Shown: positions 44,118 to 57,411, numbered from the stretch's first letter. The stretch is 64,000 nucleotides of DNA from Simmondsia chinensis (GCA_018398585.1 JAGTTD010000015.1:3105001-3169000); one strand, 5' to 3'. The notes: generated by a model not told the origin, from the sequence alone. A program made the numbers and translations.

Positions 44118-47100
44118 TTAGATTTCAACACATTCATCATCACCACCGTCAAATTCTGCTTCATCGTCCCAGTCTACCTGGAAAGAGCTTGCTGATTTCA
44201 TTAATTCTGTGAGTCCAGTCAGATCCTCCAAATAGGTAGGGTGGTTAATCGCCTTAAGTATAAAATCCATCTCTCTCTTCTGGTACTCAGATACAACCTG
44301 AAACAATTTGAATTCCGTGTATGCAAATATAGATTTTAAGTTAGGGGTGCTCAAATGCATGTACAAACTGAAAACTTCTGAGCAAAATGAGTTATTTGGT
44401 CTGAGACAGACCAAACCGCAGGGCCGGTCCAGAGATTTTAAGGGTTTAGACCAAGCTTGATCTGTGAGCTTTCTGATAATCATGATGTCCATGCCAAATT
44501 AAACAAGCCTTGAATAACCCATTTTATATTATAATATCAGCTAATATATAGCTTTTCCTTTTATATTATATATTATATATATGTACATACACAGTCATAT
44601 ATCATACATACGCAGTTATCATGTATCATACATTACCCTTCGACAAACCAAATTTACATGAATTCAGTCTAGTATTGTCAGGATTCAAGTGAGGAGCATT
44701 TAGAAAGTGTCAACCATAGTTCTTTGAAGATTGGGCCTGGAGTGGTGTGGTTCTATTTGTTCCGGTCATTGGTTCACTGTTTAGGCTTTTAACGATTCTA
44801 GATTAAAAAAAAAAAAAAACAACAAACCCCCCCCAAACAGAAGCATATCCAACAGTGTGAACGTCATGCACCTTTGTTCGATTGATGAAATCAGGGTTAT
44901 CCGAGTATCTTGCAAGAAGGGCCAGCTTGATCACCAAAGCTCCGTTTGTTTTATCATAAAACATTATCCGTTTCAATTCTAATGTTTCTTTGCATAAATC
45001 CATAACAAGCACCACAAATAAGGAAAATATTTTCCTCAATTAAGAGGAAATTGAGTTCCCTTAATAGAAGGGGAAAATATTGTCTTATGTAATCTCATGT
45101 CATATACTTCATTTCAACCACAACCTGGGCAACTGTGAACCTCATCCAAATTTATAGAATGAAACCATTTTAGCTAGAAAGACAAATTTTTTTAGAAAAA
45201 ATATTTCTAATTGAAAATGTTCTTCGAAGAAAAATTTTTGGCAGAAAATGTTTTACATTGAAACAGACGGAGCCTAATTAGATTCATGCCTTAGAAATAT
45301 ACGTTACATGGGCCATTTAACTTTTTAGATGCATACAATAAAATTGGAGTGACGCTGAAAAGTTTAGCGATGAACCTTGTACAAGGATGACAAGCCACCA
45401 CAAATCCCTCAGATTCAGAGAACAGGAAAGAAAATGGGGGGAAAAACACTACCAAAACCCAAAAGCATAAGCAAGAAAGAGAAGAAAAAATGACGTTGAA
45501 ATCAGCTAAAGAAACTTACAATGCGGCTGCAAGCAGTGCAACTGTTTGAGGAGTGACCAATGAGTGTCATCTGAGAAAATTGAGATAGAGAGCCTCGAAT
45601 CTGGTGCGGCATTACACCTAGAGGCTGCTCACTGCTCCCCACCCCACTAGAACTCGCAACTTCACCTGGTGCGTGTATTCTGAGCACGCGCAGTCAATAA
45701 AAGCACGGAGATCTATATTAAGTAGATTGAAAACTCAGGTTTCATGCAAATTGAAATAGCTAAGTCTAATCACTACACAAATACTTATGCCTGACTCGGT
45801 ATTACCCAAATATATAGGTGGGAATGAGACATATTACATGGTTATTGCGCATCAGGAAAAATTCCCCACCCCACCCAAACACGCTCTTACCCAGAAAGAC
45901 GAGTATTCCCTTTTGCAATTCTTGTTTCTTATGCTAAAGATTAAAACTGAATACATAACCAGAAGTACTAATATATTAGATGATTTTATGATCCTGTCTC
46001 TATGTCTGGAGTCCACACTGCACTCATCGCTATCTACTCTTCCATTTCTCCCATGCTCTCCAATAGGATTTTCAAGTCTGTCTGGGTGCGCGTGAATTCC
46101 CTCTCAGTATGAACCAGAGTCATAAGTTTGCTCGACCATGGCTTCTTGGTTGACGCAACCAGAAGAACCCTATTTTTGGTTGAATCTCCTCCGATGCTCC
46201 CTAAATATTACGAGATGAGCAACCCCCAAATTTTTGACTTGCAGCATATTGATGAGGTTCAGGGTGATGTTGAAGGTAAGAACAACACCACTAAATACAT
46301 GCCAAGCTGTGAGTTGACCGGACCAAAACCCCCTAGATAAGTTTATTTGGTTACATACGATCAGAATGAATACTTTCAAGTTGCAGCTTAAATTTGCATC
46401 AGTTAAACTGCTACTCCATAATGGCATCATATATATTCAGTACCTATCTAATAATTAATATTATGAATATATACTCCTGAAAGTTTACCCAAGAGGATGA
46501 TGCAGGAGTCCAACTAAAAGTTCAACTGCAAGAGCCGAAGCAATAGGAGCAAGCCCCGGCCGTGTAACTGTACACTGCTGGTCCAAAGTGCGATTGGCAG
46601 TTGACTGCAAAATATTCTGAATGTTAGCATCATATTCACAACTAAGAATTTATAAATTCCTAACATATTCGAATCTTACATCGATTGGAGCAACCACGTC
46701 ATTGCAGAAGTAGCAGCCCAGCCTTTGCACTCCATCGTTATCCCCAAGAGACAAGTTGCTCATGTCAGAAGATAAAGCATTAGTAGCCTCATGAGAAGAG
46801 CTTTCTAATGGGCCAGCTCCATGGCGCATGACTAAGAGGCTATCGAACCCCAAAGCTGCAGTTATTGTAATCTGCAAGTTAATCACATTATCAATCTATT
46901 GTCAAAAAGAAAAATTCTTGCAGATACACTAATTCGACTTTTTCTTGGACGATGACTTCTGAAAGGAGGAAGTGGTAGATTTATGAGCAGCATGAGTCAC
47001 GGAATCAAATGAAGGCCTTAAATCATAACAGCTTTGGAGCCAGCTGTTACATAATGATGCTTTTGTAATGGCCTCCACAATACAAATATATTGTAGTTTA

Positions 47101-50100
47101 TATACTAAAGTATATTTCTCATTGAATTTACAAGTCCAAAAGCTATCAGAGAGATACAAAGATTAATAATTCTAATGCTATTCATCCAAATATTCAGAAA
47201 TACTGCTTATAATTAACTTATGTTCCCTTAAAACCTGAGGCAATCACTACGACCTTTACATAGTGTCAAATAACACGACATTGACATGACCAAAATGAAA
47301 TTTTATTCCATGATATGAAAACAATTGAGAAGACCAACCTTGTTGGCACTGGCACAAAGGAGAGAAGGAAGCCATCGACTTTCCCTTGTATCAGTCAACA
47401 AGAACACTGCATCATGAGAATCAATCAAACGACACAGTTCCCTGCAGTCATCCAACACACCATTCTGTTCTTGAACAGAAACTGGGTGCCCAGGCATCGG
47501 TATTGACATCACCACACCTTCCGCCTCCTAAGAATGATATGACAACCAGCCAAGCATATTGTAAGAGATAAATGGAAGTTAAATCAGGATGAGCCGAATT
47601 TCAAGTCATGATTGAGGCGATCGTTTACCACTACTGGAAATATCTGCTTTAGACTTTTCACCGCTGCTTTGGCCTTATAATCACCGCCATTAAGGCAGTC
47701 ATCCAGTGTGTACAAAGATTGCCTCAACGGATTAGACATGGCCACCTTGCCATTATCTACTAGTGTAATCTTTCGTACGCCCCAAGCCTGCAAAGCATAA
47801 TTATAATTACTGGTGCAGGTCAAGGATAAAGACGAGACCCAAAAATTTAAAATATTAGCAGATTCTTATCGGTCTCATGATTTGTATTATTTTATTTTTA
47901 GTCAGGATGAAGCTGTTTAGGTTAGATCATCTTTGATATTAGGATTCTTTGCTTTACTTTCAGCTCTATAAATACTAATTAGAGTCAGATTTAATGAAAG
48001 ATTGGCTGCTTCGGATATTTGGTCAGTTCGTTGCACACTAGACCATTCAACTATCCTCCTAACCACAAGGAGGCTTAGGAACCCTCCTAAAAAAATAACT
48101 TAAGTAAGAATCCTAGCATCTTGAGTACTTACCATAAGCATGCGAGCAACCTGGCATCCTAGTGTGCCTGCTCCTAAGAGAAGACACTTCGTCGCAGATA
48201 AAATACTGAGGTCCAAAGAAGGTAACGCCCGCCATCTCATTAACTTCAAATTCAGTTCCGCAGCAGATTCTGCTAGCCTGTAATATTATCTCATAAGCAA
48301 AGGTAACAAGCGGTTAACATAATCTCATTAACTCTATCGTCAACATACCTTATGGGGTCCATGGATTTAGCGAGGGTTATGCATCTGGGTGCCCTTTTCC
48401 CTTTGTTAAGTTCCCATCCAACAGCATTAGGTACATGTTGAGGATTTCTCCATTCTGTACGTCAGAGAACTCATCATTCAGAACCAGGATAAATGAACGA
48501 ATCCAGTGAAATGAAGGATCTCCAATTAGAACAGAGATGTTACCCAGCCTCTGCCGATCTACCTTGTGGAACTGACATTAGGGCCTCACCAACAAGAGAT
48601 AGCTTCATATCTGCAAACCCACGGTTCTCACGATAGCAGAAGAAGTGGACACGTGTGAGGTTCCACCTTGAAGAGATGAGTGCAAAAAAGTTGCGAAGTG
48701 GCCATCCAGGATTTTTTGGAAGATGGCATGGATCATAAAAGCCAAATAAAAGCTGCAATTTGTAGAACATAAGCATCCAGGATGAGAAACTTGGAAATCA
48801 GTGCTTAAGTTCTAAGGGGTCAGTTTCCACTGCATTCAATGAGATCAAACAGGCTCATGCATGTACATAAATAAAAGCCATTGTAAAATTTATGTTGTAG
48901 CAGGTAAATAAGCGTACCTTACAACCATTATGTTGACAGGATTCCCAATCACTAAGATGCCTAATAGTAGCATGCGAGTTGGGATCGAAGGTAACAAGAA
49001 AGAAAGGAACATCTGAAAGACATGAATTAGGATTTAAGAAAGATAGTGTGAGTAACCAGGCAAGAGATAAATGGCAACGTTAAAAGATATGAGAAGTATA
49101 CAAAAACAAAATTATAATATTTTACCAGTTGTGGCACTCGAGTTGCGCCAATCATTGCATGCCGCTGAAAGGGAGTCAGCCTATAAGTAAGATCAGTCAT
49201 TCCAACATCAAGGATAATAATCAAAGGTCAACAATAGGATATTCATGTATTTAGAGCACCTCGTCTGCACTTAACCACTCAGCAGCAGGCCTCAGATCAA
49301 TCAACCTTGCAGGGGGGTCCAGCACGACAGCTGGGAAAGCGAACCAGTAGTGAAAGCTCCATTTCTTGAGGTCCGCAAATGAGACAACAAGGAACTTTGA
49401 AAGTACTGCACAGTCTTTGTCCGCCACTCCAGAACGAATGTCGTCCCAGATCTACACAGCACAGATATAATGAGTTTCAATCAGAAAAAGAAAATTAGTA
49501 ACTTGAACGTCTGAAGAGAGCATACAGATCACAAACTAATGAAAATTAAAATAATCTGTCATGAATTTACAAAATACCTTTTTTGCTGCTTCTTTTAATA
49601 AGCTCTGTTTGTCAAGAGCATGGAAGCCTTCTATTGTATTTGTATTATAAATAATACCAGGGACAGGACACCTGTTGCGATTGCCACGACTTGACTCTGG
49701 TTCTGATAGCTGCTCGCTTTTGTCATGAGGCAATGATTCGGAAAGTAGAGTCAAATGGTTTGATACTTGAGGGTGTGAACAAGGAGCATAAAAACCTGTC
49801 ACGAGATAATTCACGCGTTATCTTGCAAAAGTGCAGTCAGAGGAACAAATGTGATTTGAGTCTCTGATTTTATTTTTTGAGTAAAACCACGAAAAGTTAA
49901 CTAGCATGTTTTATTTGCTCATGTTGTCAACCAAGGAGCAAAACCAAATATATCAAGTGAGAACTCTTTCTCATATAAAATCAAAACGTTAAGGCTCAAA
50001 AGGACAATTACAGTTAAACATTGAAAGCAGCTACCAAACTATATACTTCGTCAAAGATTTCAAATGCTTTGAGAAAAGTCCAGATCATGGCATGAAATAA

Positions 50101-53073
50101 TGGCCACTGCAACGTTCATTGGCATTGAATAAAGGAAATTAGCCTACCTGTTACATTACCAACAACAACAACAACAGGAGGCCCAGTGCCCCAAGGGCTC
50201 CCACGTGAGCAGAGTCTGAGAGGGGTATGGTGTACGCAGCCTTCCCCATCAGGGGGGTACCCTAACGAGAGGCTGTTTCCAAGGACCCCCAACCTAAAAA
50301 GTAAGAAGGGCATGAAAAGCAAGGAGAGCACTACAAGCATGGAAGCATGAAAAAGGTGTAAGCAGAAAGAAACAAGGCATAAAAGCATAAAAGCATAAAA
50401 GATCGAAAAGCTCCATTCCCACAACTTGTTACATTACCAACGCCTTAAATACAACTATGATCATTACGTATATCCAAACACCCCTAGATCAAGATAACAG
50501 CTATAGCATAAAACCATAGTCTAGATAAAAGATTGAAAAGCTCCATTCCCCTCTTCAATATCCAATTGAATTTTCAAGAATAAGTATGGCTGGAAAAAGA
50601 TTTGTCGGAAGTGGCAAGATCTTGTGGGCCAAATAACCCTGAACATGCCCACCGGAAAATTGACTGAAATTCTATGAATTGAACCAAAATTGACCCAAAA
50701 AAGTACTCGCCTGATCAGAAATCGCCACATGAAACTAAATGAACCAAGCAGCTTTAAGTAACCCAAATTCAAAGACAAAAACCTAAAAATGCAAAATCAA
50801 GCTTGACTTGCCCTCCTTCATTCTGACGAAATATCTCCTGCTATGTCTAATGAAAAGCTTGGTTTCCCTATTTTATAAGAAATTTTTGGAAAGGAAGGAA
50901 ACATGTAACCTAAGTTTGAGCTGGAAACTCAAACTGCAAAATGAACAAATACCAAGGTTTCGCAAACCCACCAAGCACAGTTTAGCGTGAAGTCAAACAG
51001 GTTGAACGCCAGCCACATTTGATGAGGTTTAACCAGCATAGGTTTCTTTCTCCTCCAAGCTAGACAATCCAACCAAACAGAATCATGATTCGACTATTTG
51101 GAAGCCTTGTTTTTCAAAGCGATCAATCATGAAAGCAACAAGCTCCTTTTTCTGATAGGTAACTGGGACTGGGGATATTCGATCCTGACACCTATCATCA
51201 TAAAGCCTCTACCTTGGCAGCTTTATCACTAGACTAAAGAGTCATCGACAAAAGCTACAAATGCAAGTTCAACACTTTCCTTATTTCTTCATCCAGAATC
51301 CCACAAGATTACATTACTGGATGCTAAGGCAAAAGATATGGGTTGAGTCTAGCTTGGGACGAGGCTTAGAGAAAGGTAGTTTTCGAGAGAGACGGCCGTT
51401 CTTAAGATCAACAACTCGGCGGTAATCCCATAAATCATTGTTTTGATATATCATGGAAATTCTTTGAAAGACAAGAATCAAATAATTCTCTGTGGTAGCT
51501 AAAAAAACGCCAGTCACTATCTGAATGACTAAACAAATACCAGCTAACGAACCAAATCCCCACCAATAACTAACATTGCTCGGGGTTGGATAATCTATCA
51601 AATGCTATTTGGAACATTTCGTTTTTGAGCAGAAGAGCCGTTTTCAAGTAGTGTTCGTTGGGCGGCCGGAAGGCTGCCACGAGTAAGTCAGTTTGGGGGA
51701 CCGAAGGCAGTTCTCTGTGCACCGGACACTTAGCTTACCGAATCAGTTGTCCACTGGAACTTGCTTTGTTCTCGCTCTGCTCGCCCCCACCTGTCTTCTT
51801 CCCACTATAGTGAAAGATCTTTCACTTCACCATAGCAGGAACCTTCCCTGTGGTTGACTGGGTTTTCTTCCTTCTTCCATACTTAAGGAGGAAGAGGTCG
51901 CCGTTGACCGGCTCAATGAGCCGCCTTTGAGTTTGAGCGATGGCCCATCTCTCACTTAAAGATCAATAGGCAGATCTTCCTCAATAGGAACTGAACGCTG
52001 GCATTAGGAAGAAAAGCGGAAAGAGCTAAATTGAGTTATTTGGGTCCTGGAGGACTGACAGGGCGAACTGCTAGTTTTCGGATACGAGAATTCATAAGAA
52101 GATTCCATGAAGCACCAGTTTCTTGCAAAAAAGTTTTCTTCCCTAATCTCACAAATATTATTTAAGGGAATTTATCACTTGGGTACTCTAAGGTTTGACC
52201 AATTATAACATAGGTACATTGATATATCAATATATATAATAAGGCACCCTGAGGTTTTAAAATAGTCACCTAGGTACCCTATACTCGAATCTCGTGAATT
52301 CTCGTGCGAATTCGACCAAATTTTACAGAAAACATTGACGGGTACATGATTACCATAGCATACAGGGTTATATCAGTGTTTTCCAACAAACATATCAGTT
52401 ATTGCGATAAAAATTCACCGAATTCTAATGAAAGACAATTCCATATTGCATAAATCATGTGCCAAGTCAATATTTTTTGGCAAAGAAATTATCATATTTT
52501 AATAGAGGATACCTAGACACATGTTCCATGTTAACATTTTCCATCAAAGGTCCACTGACTTATGGATAGAAGGTCCTTAATTAATAAAATTTTCAGACTT
52601 CAAGGTACGCAAGTGATAAATTTTCTAAATCGTTAGGGAACCTCATCTTATTTATTAAAACCTCAGCGTTCCTATTTCATAAATGCTCAAACCTTAGGGT
52701 ATCTAAAGAGATAAAATCCCTATTATTAAACATGGCTCACCGACTGCTGCAGAAAATCCAACACCACAACAACCTTATAAACTCTAGATTAAACTTTATT
52801 TCATCCACTTCCTCACATCCAAATCCACGATCAAAAATCGAATTGAAATCACAAATTACGGAACATTACTACACTAATCTCCTAATACAAGGGAAAATGC
52901 AACAATCGAAGGGTAAAAAACTAAGTTTTACCAGTAATTTGAATCGGAGATTCATCTATTCCCAAGCGATTGAGCTTGAGAGAAGACAATCGGTGCCAGA
53001 AACCCTCGTCAACGGAACTCTGAAAGGGCGCAAACTGAAGAATCGATTTATCATCACTGCCAGGATTCGCCAT
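44118..53073 (-). CDS. ATG7: ATG7, autophagy E1-like ubiquitin-like-modifier-activating enzyme
   Basis: ATG7 activates ATG8 and ATG12 and passes them to ATG3 and ATG10 in autophagosome formation. Fourteen minus-strand exons: 52932-53073, 49578-49795, 49260-49451, 49126-49180, 48918-49012, 48563-48752, 48349-48454, 48133-48277, 47629-47787, 47339-47527, 46680-46871, 46489-46604, 45520-45679, 44118-44297; 2139 nt, 712 residues, GT-AG and in phase throughout. The N-terminal domain starts [20 protein letters not shown] and includes [12 protein letters not shown]. The E1 domain has the nucleotide-binding [16 protein letters not shown] (GAGTLG at about 368-373). The catalytic Cys is residue 572 in [16 protein letters not shown]. 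CxxC pairs (GCYFCND, SCTACS) fit the structural zinc site. The tail [17 protein letters not shown] is acidic. Length is close to other plant ATG7 proteins. Intron 1 (3.1 kb) is full of insertions. Confidence 0.97.
50163..50426 (-). mobile_element. RTE LINE 3' end (or tail-only SINE) in ATG7 intron 1
   Basis: Flanked by exact 14-bp repeats 'tgttacattaccaa' (50149-50162, 50427-50440). On the minus strand the last 135 bp are the shared tail module ending in (TTG)n. The first 130 bp are T-rich with 'ttttatgc' repeats and have no 5S sequence, so this is more likely a short 5'-truncated LINE than the 5S SINE. Confidence 0.85.
51310..52140. other. Mitochondrial DNA insertion (NUMT) with cob fragment, in ATG7 intron 1
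   Basis: The stretch is visibly GC-richer than its surroundings and intron-like repeats stop at its edges. The minus strand at 51498-51604 encodes [18 protein letters not shown] and continues [18 protein letters not shown], matching plant mitochondrial apocytochrome b near its N-terminus. Upstream of HLIDYP and downstream of VFLA the sequence no longer matches cob, so the piece is chimeric. The flanking 51620-52130, including a plus-strand frame with [20 protein letters not shown], looks organellar but I cannot name it. The cob fragment is about 35 codons and cannot function. The outer boundaries are set by composition only. Confidence 0.8.
52166..52720. mobile_element. Mutator-like MITE, family A copy, in ATG7 intron 1
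   Basis: Ends GGGAATTTATCACTTGGGTA and (inverted) GGGATTTTATCTCTTTAGAT. The inner phrases 'cacctaggtaccct' and 'aagtgataaattttc' match the element at 21154-21686. Flanks 'attatttaa' and 'tattattaa' are similar but not identical. 555 bp, non-coding, about 210 bp downstream of ATG7 exon 1. Confidence 0.65.
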
Positions 53074-53143
53074 AGCTTGATTCTGATCGGATTTGACTTG
53101 CTGCCTTACATAGAAATCAAATTTCGCACCTAATTTACAGAAA

Positions 53144-53152
53144 TTAGGGTTT
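53144..53152 (-). promoter_or_regulatory. Telo-box in ATG7 leader/promoter
   Basis: AAACCCTAA on the minus strand, 71 bp upstream of the ATG. Telo-boxes are common near the transcription start of plant housekeeping genes. No clear TATA box is seen. Confidence 0.5.
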
Positions 53153-53159
53153 CAGAGAT

Positions 53160-54892
53160 AGATGAGAACTGAAGTTGAGCGGTTCTGACCACCTACTAGA
53201 GATCAAGCAAGCAAGATAGAAATTGATGAAAAAGCGAGGATAATATTATTAAAAAAAACAAAATTAATCTTTGCATAATAAAATTATAATTTTTAAGATA
53301 ATTTTATCACTTATATTATTTATAAGTTATTTGAAAAAAATATAATTCGTACTTCTATGTGGTGTATGTAATACCATAAAGATACTCTGATTTTAATTTT
53401 TTTAGCTCAGTTTTCTTACAAAGAAAACTAGAGATAAGTCTTTTTTTTCTTATCACGAACATGCACAAAAATAAATAAATTGATTATTTAAGTTAAATTT
53501 TGAAAAATTCAGTCAACTCTTAATAAAAATTTTATTTGGTCATTTAAAGAATAAATACGAATATAAATTGATTATCTAAGTTAAATTTTAGAAAATTCAA
53601 TCATTTAACTCTAAACAAAATTCTTATTTGATCATTTAAGTGGTTTAAACTGAATAAATTAAAGTAAAATATTTAATGAAGTATCAGAAGGGAAATGGGA
53701 AGAACTACAATCATAAGAAAGCTTAGAGACGAGAATGGAAAATCCAAGGAAATCTTTTCAGGTACATAATATCCAAAATTCAAGTTTTATAGAGATTATG
53801 GTAATTCTAGACGGTAAGAGATGATAGTCCATACAGAATATCCCAATAAAATGGACAGTCATTGAATCAAACTCTTTAATGGCCATTTCATGGGTATCTA
53901 ATCAAATAGTAACTTCATTACCATTGACAAATAACATTCATTGTGATATGGGAACAAGATCGGAAGACAAAGAGCTGACCATCAATACTTTGGTTATCTA
54001 GACAAATACCTCGTAATCCACCACGCATCAGTTCAATTCCCGTAGTTGCCCATTCAACCATTATAATTATACTAATAGTTTCGTGTCATTTCTTTTTTTC
54101 GCCGTTTTTGTTATACTTATCAATTCTTCTTAATAAATGATTTAATATAAAATGAGTATCTTTCTGTTATAGTTTGAGGTGTCTTGATTGTGCACAAGAT
54201 AAGAAGCCAATAAAGTAACAGACAACCTCACCAAATGATAGAATTAGCAAAACGCAATCACTGCTAGCATAGATGTAACGTTTCACTTTTGTTTTTGGTA
54301 CTTTTTAACCTTCTTTTGCATACTCTTATCATCTACAAGTACACTTTCTCACTTTCTTGCCTCTAGTTGTATCAACTAATCGAAAAACGATATGATACAA
54401 TCACAAAACTTTGACATGTGAGAAATTCGATGCATGGGTATTTCAATCTGCCATTACATGGAGAAGCCCCTAAAATCACGTCTCAATGATCACTCAATCC
54501 CAAGCCATCTCGCCTTCCTCGATCTCCACGTACCAAAATTCCTTCAAATGGAACATTAAAGACTCAGCTGTCAGTAAACCCCGTCCTGTCATAATAGAAG
54601 GTGTTCTTAGAGATGCACAAGTGTCCCTCCTAACCATCTTCTTGGCATTGAGCTCCTCACTATTTGATTTACTTTGGACTTTTCTGCTTTTAAAAGAATA
54701 TTTTTCTCAATGTCACAAAATCTATGAGTCAGATCGAGCTGACAAAGTCTCCTAGATGTACTCGTCAATTTTGTGCCCATGTAAATGGAACTTCCTAGTT
54801 AATGAGATTTCATCATTATTTTTGAGATATGATGAAGTTATTTCTGTAATACTAGTAGACAAGCTAGTTCCATTACGTACCATTTTATAAAG
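53160..54892. other. ATG7 upstream region; no gene; tandem duplication at 53476-53639
   Basis: 53476-53547 and 53565-53639 are diverged tandem copies sharing 'aaattgattat(t/c)taagtt', 'aaaattca(g/a)tca' and 'atttg(g/a)tcatttaa'. The frame at 54486-54755 has no recognisable domain and is not called as a gene. Confidence 0.5.
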
Positions 54893-54904
54893 TTAGGCGT
54901 TACA

Positions 54905-55150
54905 AGGCTACCAAAGAGGGTACCAACACGCCGTCACCTAATCCCATTAGAACTCCGAAGTTAAGCGTGCTTGGGCGATGGCAGTACTAGGATGGGTAAC
55001 CTCCTGAGAAGTCCCCACCCTCAAGTTGGGAGTACTCGGAAACAGCCTCTCTTCAGAGGTAATACCCTGAAGGGGAAAGACTGCATACATCTACCCCCCA
55101 AACCCTACTTAGGCGAAAGCTTTTGGGGTATTGGGTATGTTGTTTTGCTT
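54905..55150 (+). mobile_element. 5S rRNA-headed SINE, full length
   Basis: Flanks 'ttaggcgttaca' (54893-54904) and 'ttaggcattaca' (55151-55162) differ at one base. The head is 5S-derived (cattagaactccgaagttaa, gcgtgcttgggcgatggcag), followed by the RTE-like tail ending 'tattgggtatgttgttttgc'. Closest in layout to the copy at 18938. Confidence 0.9.
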
Positions 55151-55276
55151 TAGGCATTACATAGTACATCATTATAAATGTGCAATATGGCTCGATTTGT
55201 TACTCAAACTCAATACGATTTGTCTTTTTAAGCTAATTGAATATTTTTAATATTTTTAATACGATTTGTCTTTGTG

Positions 55277-55350
55277 AGGGGTAAGATGTACGCAATCTTA
55301 CCCCATTAGGGTGAGACCCTGATAAAAGACTATTTTCGAGAACCCCCAAC
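55277..55350 (-). repeat. RTE LINE / SINE tail fragment
   Basis: On the minus strand 'caggttgggggttctcg', 'aatagtcttttatcagggtc' and 'ggggtaagattgcgtacatc' occur in the order of the shared module. It has no 5S part and no TTG end. Confidence 0.7.
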
Positions 55351-55467
55351 CTGAAAATATGGCCCAATTTGGGTGAGTACGTAGTATACTCGTTGGTGTA
55401 CAATCATTCATCCCTAATGAGACAGAAAAGGAGAACAACAATAGCAAGCAAGCATATAAGCACATAA

Positions 55468-55546
55468 TCAGATAAGTATGTATGCATGTATGTATGTAAG
55501 TAAGTAAGTAAATAAGTAAGCATGCGTGCATGTATGTATGCGCATG
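55468..55546. repeat. (GTAT/GTAA)n microsatellite
   Basis: 'gtatgtatgcatgtatgtat' passes into 'gtaagtaagtaagtaa' and back to 'catgtatgtatg'. A purine-rich GAGA tract follows at 55575-55640. Confidence 0.9.
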
Positions 55547-55640
55547 TGAACAAAGCGTGCGAGGCAAGGGAGGAAAAGAGGGAGAGGGATAGGGGGATAG
55601 AGAGAGAAGATAGAGAGAGGGAGAATTAGAAAGAGTGTGT

Positions 55641-56965
55641 GAGAGGGTGTACCGAGTATCGTAGAGAGTGAAGTGAAATAGGGTAAAGAGTAAATCCTAA
55701 GATTCCTAAGCGCTCTACACGCATCCGCACTGCGTGTCTACAAGGTAGCCTGAAATAGCCTACTGATGCGTAAATGCTCCCACACAGCTAAAATAGGTAT
55801 TACTAAGCTCAAATTGGGGTCGTCTCTTCATTTAAATTGGGGTAGGCGAGGTCCTGACCACTTGTCTTTATGGAATTCTTCTTTAATTCTTTGTCTTCAG
55901 TGAAGGAATAGGTGTCCCAGTAGGTAGGCATTCACATATCTGGGTGAGTTTCTAATCAACTCTTGATTTGCCTGCTTCTTCCTCCATTCGCATCTGTCGA
56001 GTATACTCCATCCAACCGTAGGAGCACCAAGCAACTCTTGAATTTTTTTAATAATTAACATAAAGTACTAATTATTAGTTAATATAGTTATCTGATTTTG
56101 TGATAATTATAATAAATACAAATAGGGTTTTTTTTTTTATAATTAATAGGGATGTGACAAAACTCTTAATAGTACAAAAATCCATCAAAAGAGCAAAAAA
56201 AAATCAAGGAAAAAAACATAAAGCTGGCCAAGTACCTAAGTCCCACCGTAACCAAACCTTAGCGTAAAATTGCTTAGAGCTTTAAACATGGTTTATAACT
56301 GATTTGCTTTCTATAAATGCAGATACATGTACAAAGCGTTCTGTAACTACAAAAGGCTGCGGTGAATAATTTGTATAGATCTTCCATGCAATGGTGAATA
56401 GATATGCCTGTGGAACCAATTGTTGTTTGAAACCAAGAAATCACCCGTACTTTGATAATTGTCGTGGATGCGTGTTCAGTTAGGGATTGCGCTCTAAAAA
56501 GAGGTGTTGTTATTATCAGAACAAAAAGATATTGTCACCAAAGCAATATTGTGATTTGTAAAAAATAATATCCATAAATTTTTATAAAATTACTATAATA
56601 TTAATATTTTGTCTCGATAATAACATTACCCAGAAGGTTTGCGAGTGCTTGAAGCATTGGAAGTCCAAGATTCTCCCATGAACAATGAACCTGACAAGCC
56701 GCCATGTCTCCACTTCACCCACCAATCAATACAAAATTGCGGGTTTTCAGTACGTAAGTTCTTATATTTTTGTTACGAACAATGCTACACGACACGAGAG
56801 ACGCACAAAAATATCACGAATAAGGTACAAACTGGTTTCTAAGTACCCTGTTTCTTATGCCATTTTCGTAAGCTTTTTCTCGTGTCTATTAGAATTTTCC
56901 TTTCGTTGTTATTTTGCTATTTCTCTTGTTATTAGTTTAAAAGAAATTATCGTTTACTTTCAAGT
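55641..56965. other. No gene supported
   Basis: Frames at 56639-56969 are short and without domains. 55840-55855 carries one 'gtaggcgagg' word. Otherwise unremarkable intergenic DNA. Confidence 0.4.
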
Positions 56966-57411
56966 TTGAATATTTATCACTTAAATATTCTGATATTTTA
57001 ATATATATATATATATATTTAAATATTTTATCACATTTGATGAATTTTTATATAAATCTGAATAATTTTATATAAAAAATGTCAATATAAAACATTATTA
57101 CGATAATATCTGTATATCGCGCCAAATTTTCATCAAAATTAGTGAATTATGATAAAATATTAACCGAATGTTGATGTAAATTACTTAAATATTGCCACAA
57201 CCATGTGTCACTTTCTCATATTTTGGAAAAATATCAAATTTCAATGAAGATATTAATATATTGTTGAAATCGCGTTTAACTTTTAGCATTTTTTCAACAA
57301 AATCTATCAAATTCCAACAAAAGGGCATGTAATTGATAAAATTTTAAAATCTCAAGGAACCTACGAGATAAATGGCCTAATCTCATGATAGTTGAGTAAT
57401 AATTTCCCTAG
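56966..57411. mobile_element. MITE family A copy, decayed
   Basis: Starts 'gaatatttatcacttaaata' and ends 'gagtaataatttccc', with 'ctgatattttaatatatata' as in the copy at 21154. No clear target duplication. Confidence 0.5.

Noticed and set aside
44803..45039. Extra exon between ATG7 exons 13 and 14
   Set aside because: Exons 13 and 14 join in phase without it and the encoded sequence has no match to ATG7.
51314..51601. Mitochondrial cob gene or mitochondrial contig
   Set aside because: The cob match is about 35 codons, chimeric at both sides, and lies inside a nuclear intron of ATG7.
52732..53133. Plus-strand protein of 133 residues
   Set aside because: It is the antisense of ATG7 exon 1 and its leader.
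54486..54755. Plus-strand frame of 89 residues
   Set aside because: No recognisable domain, promoter or splice context.
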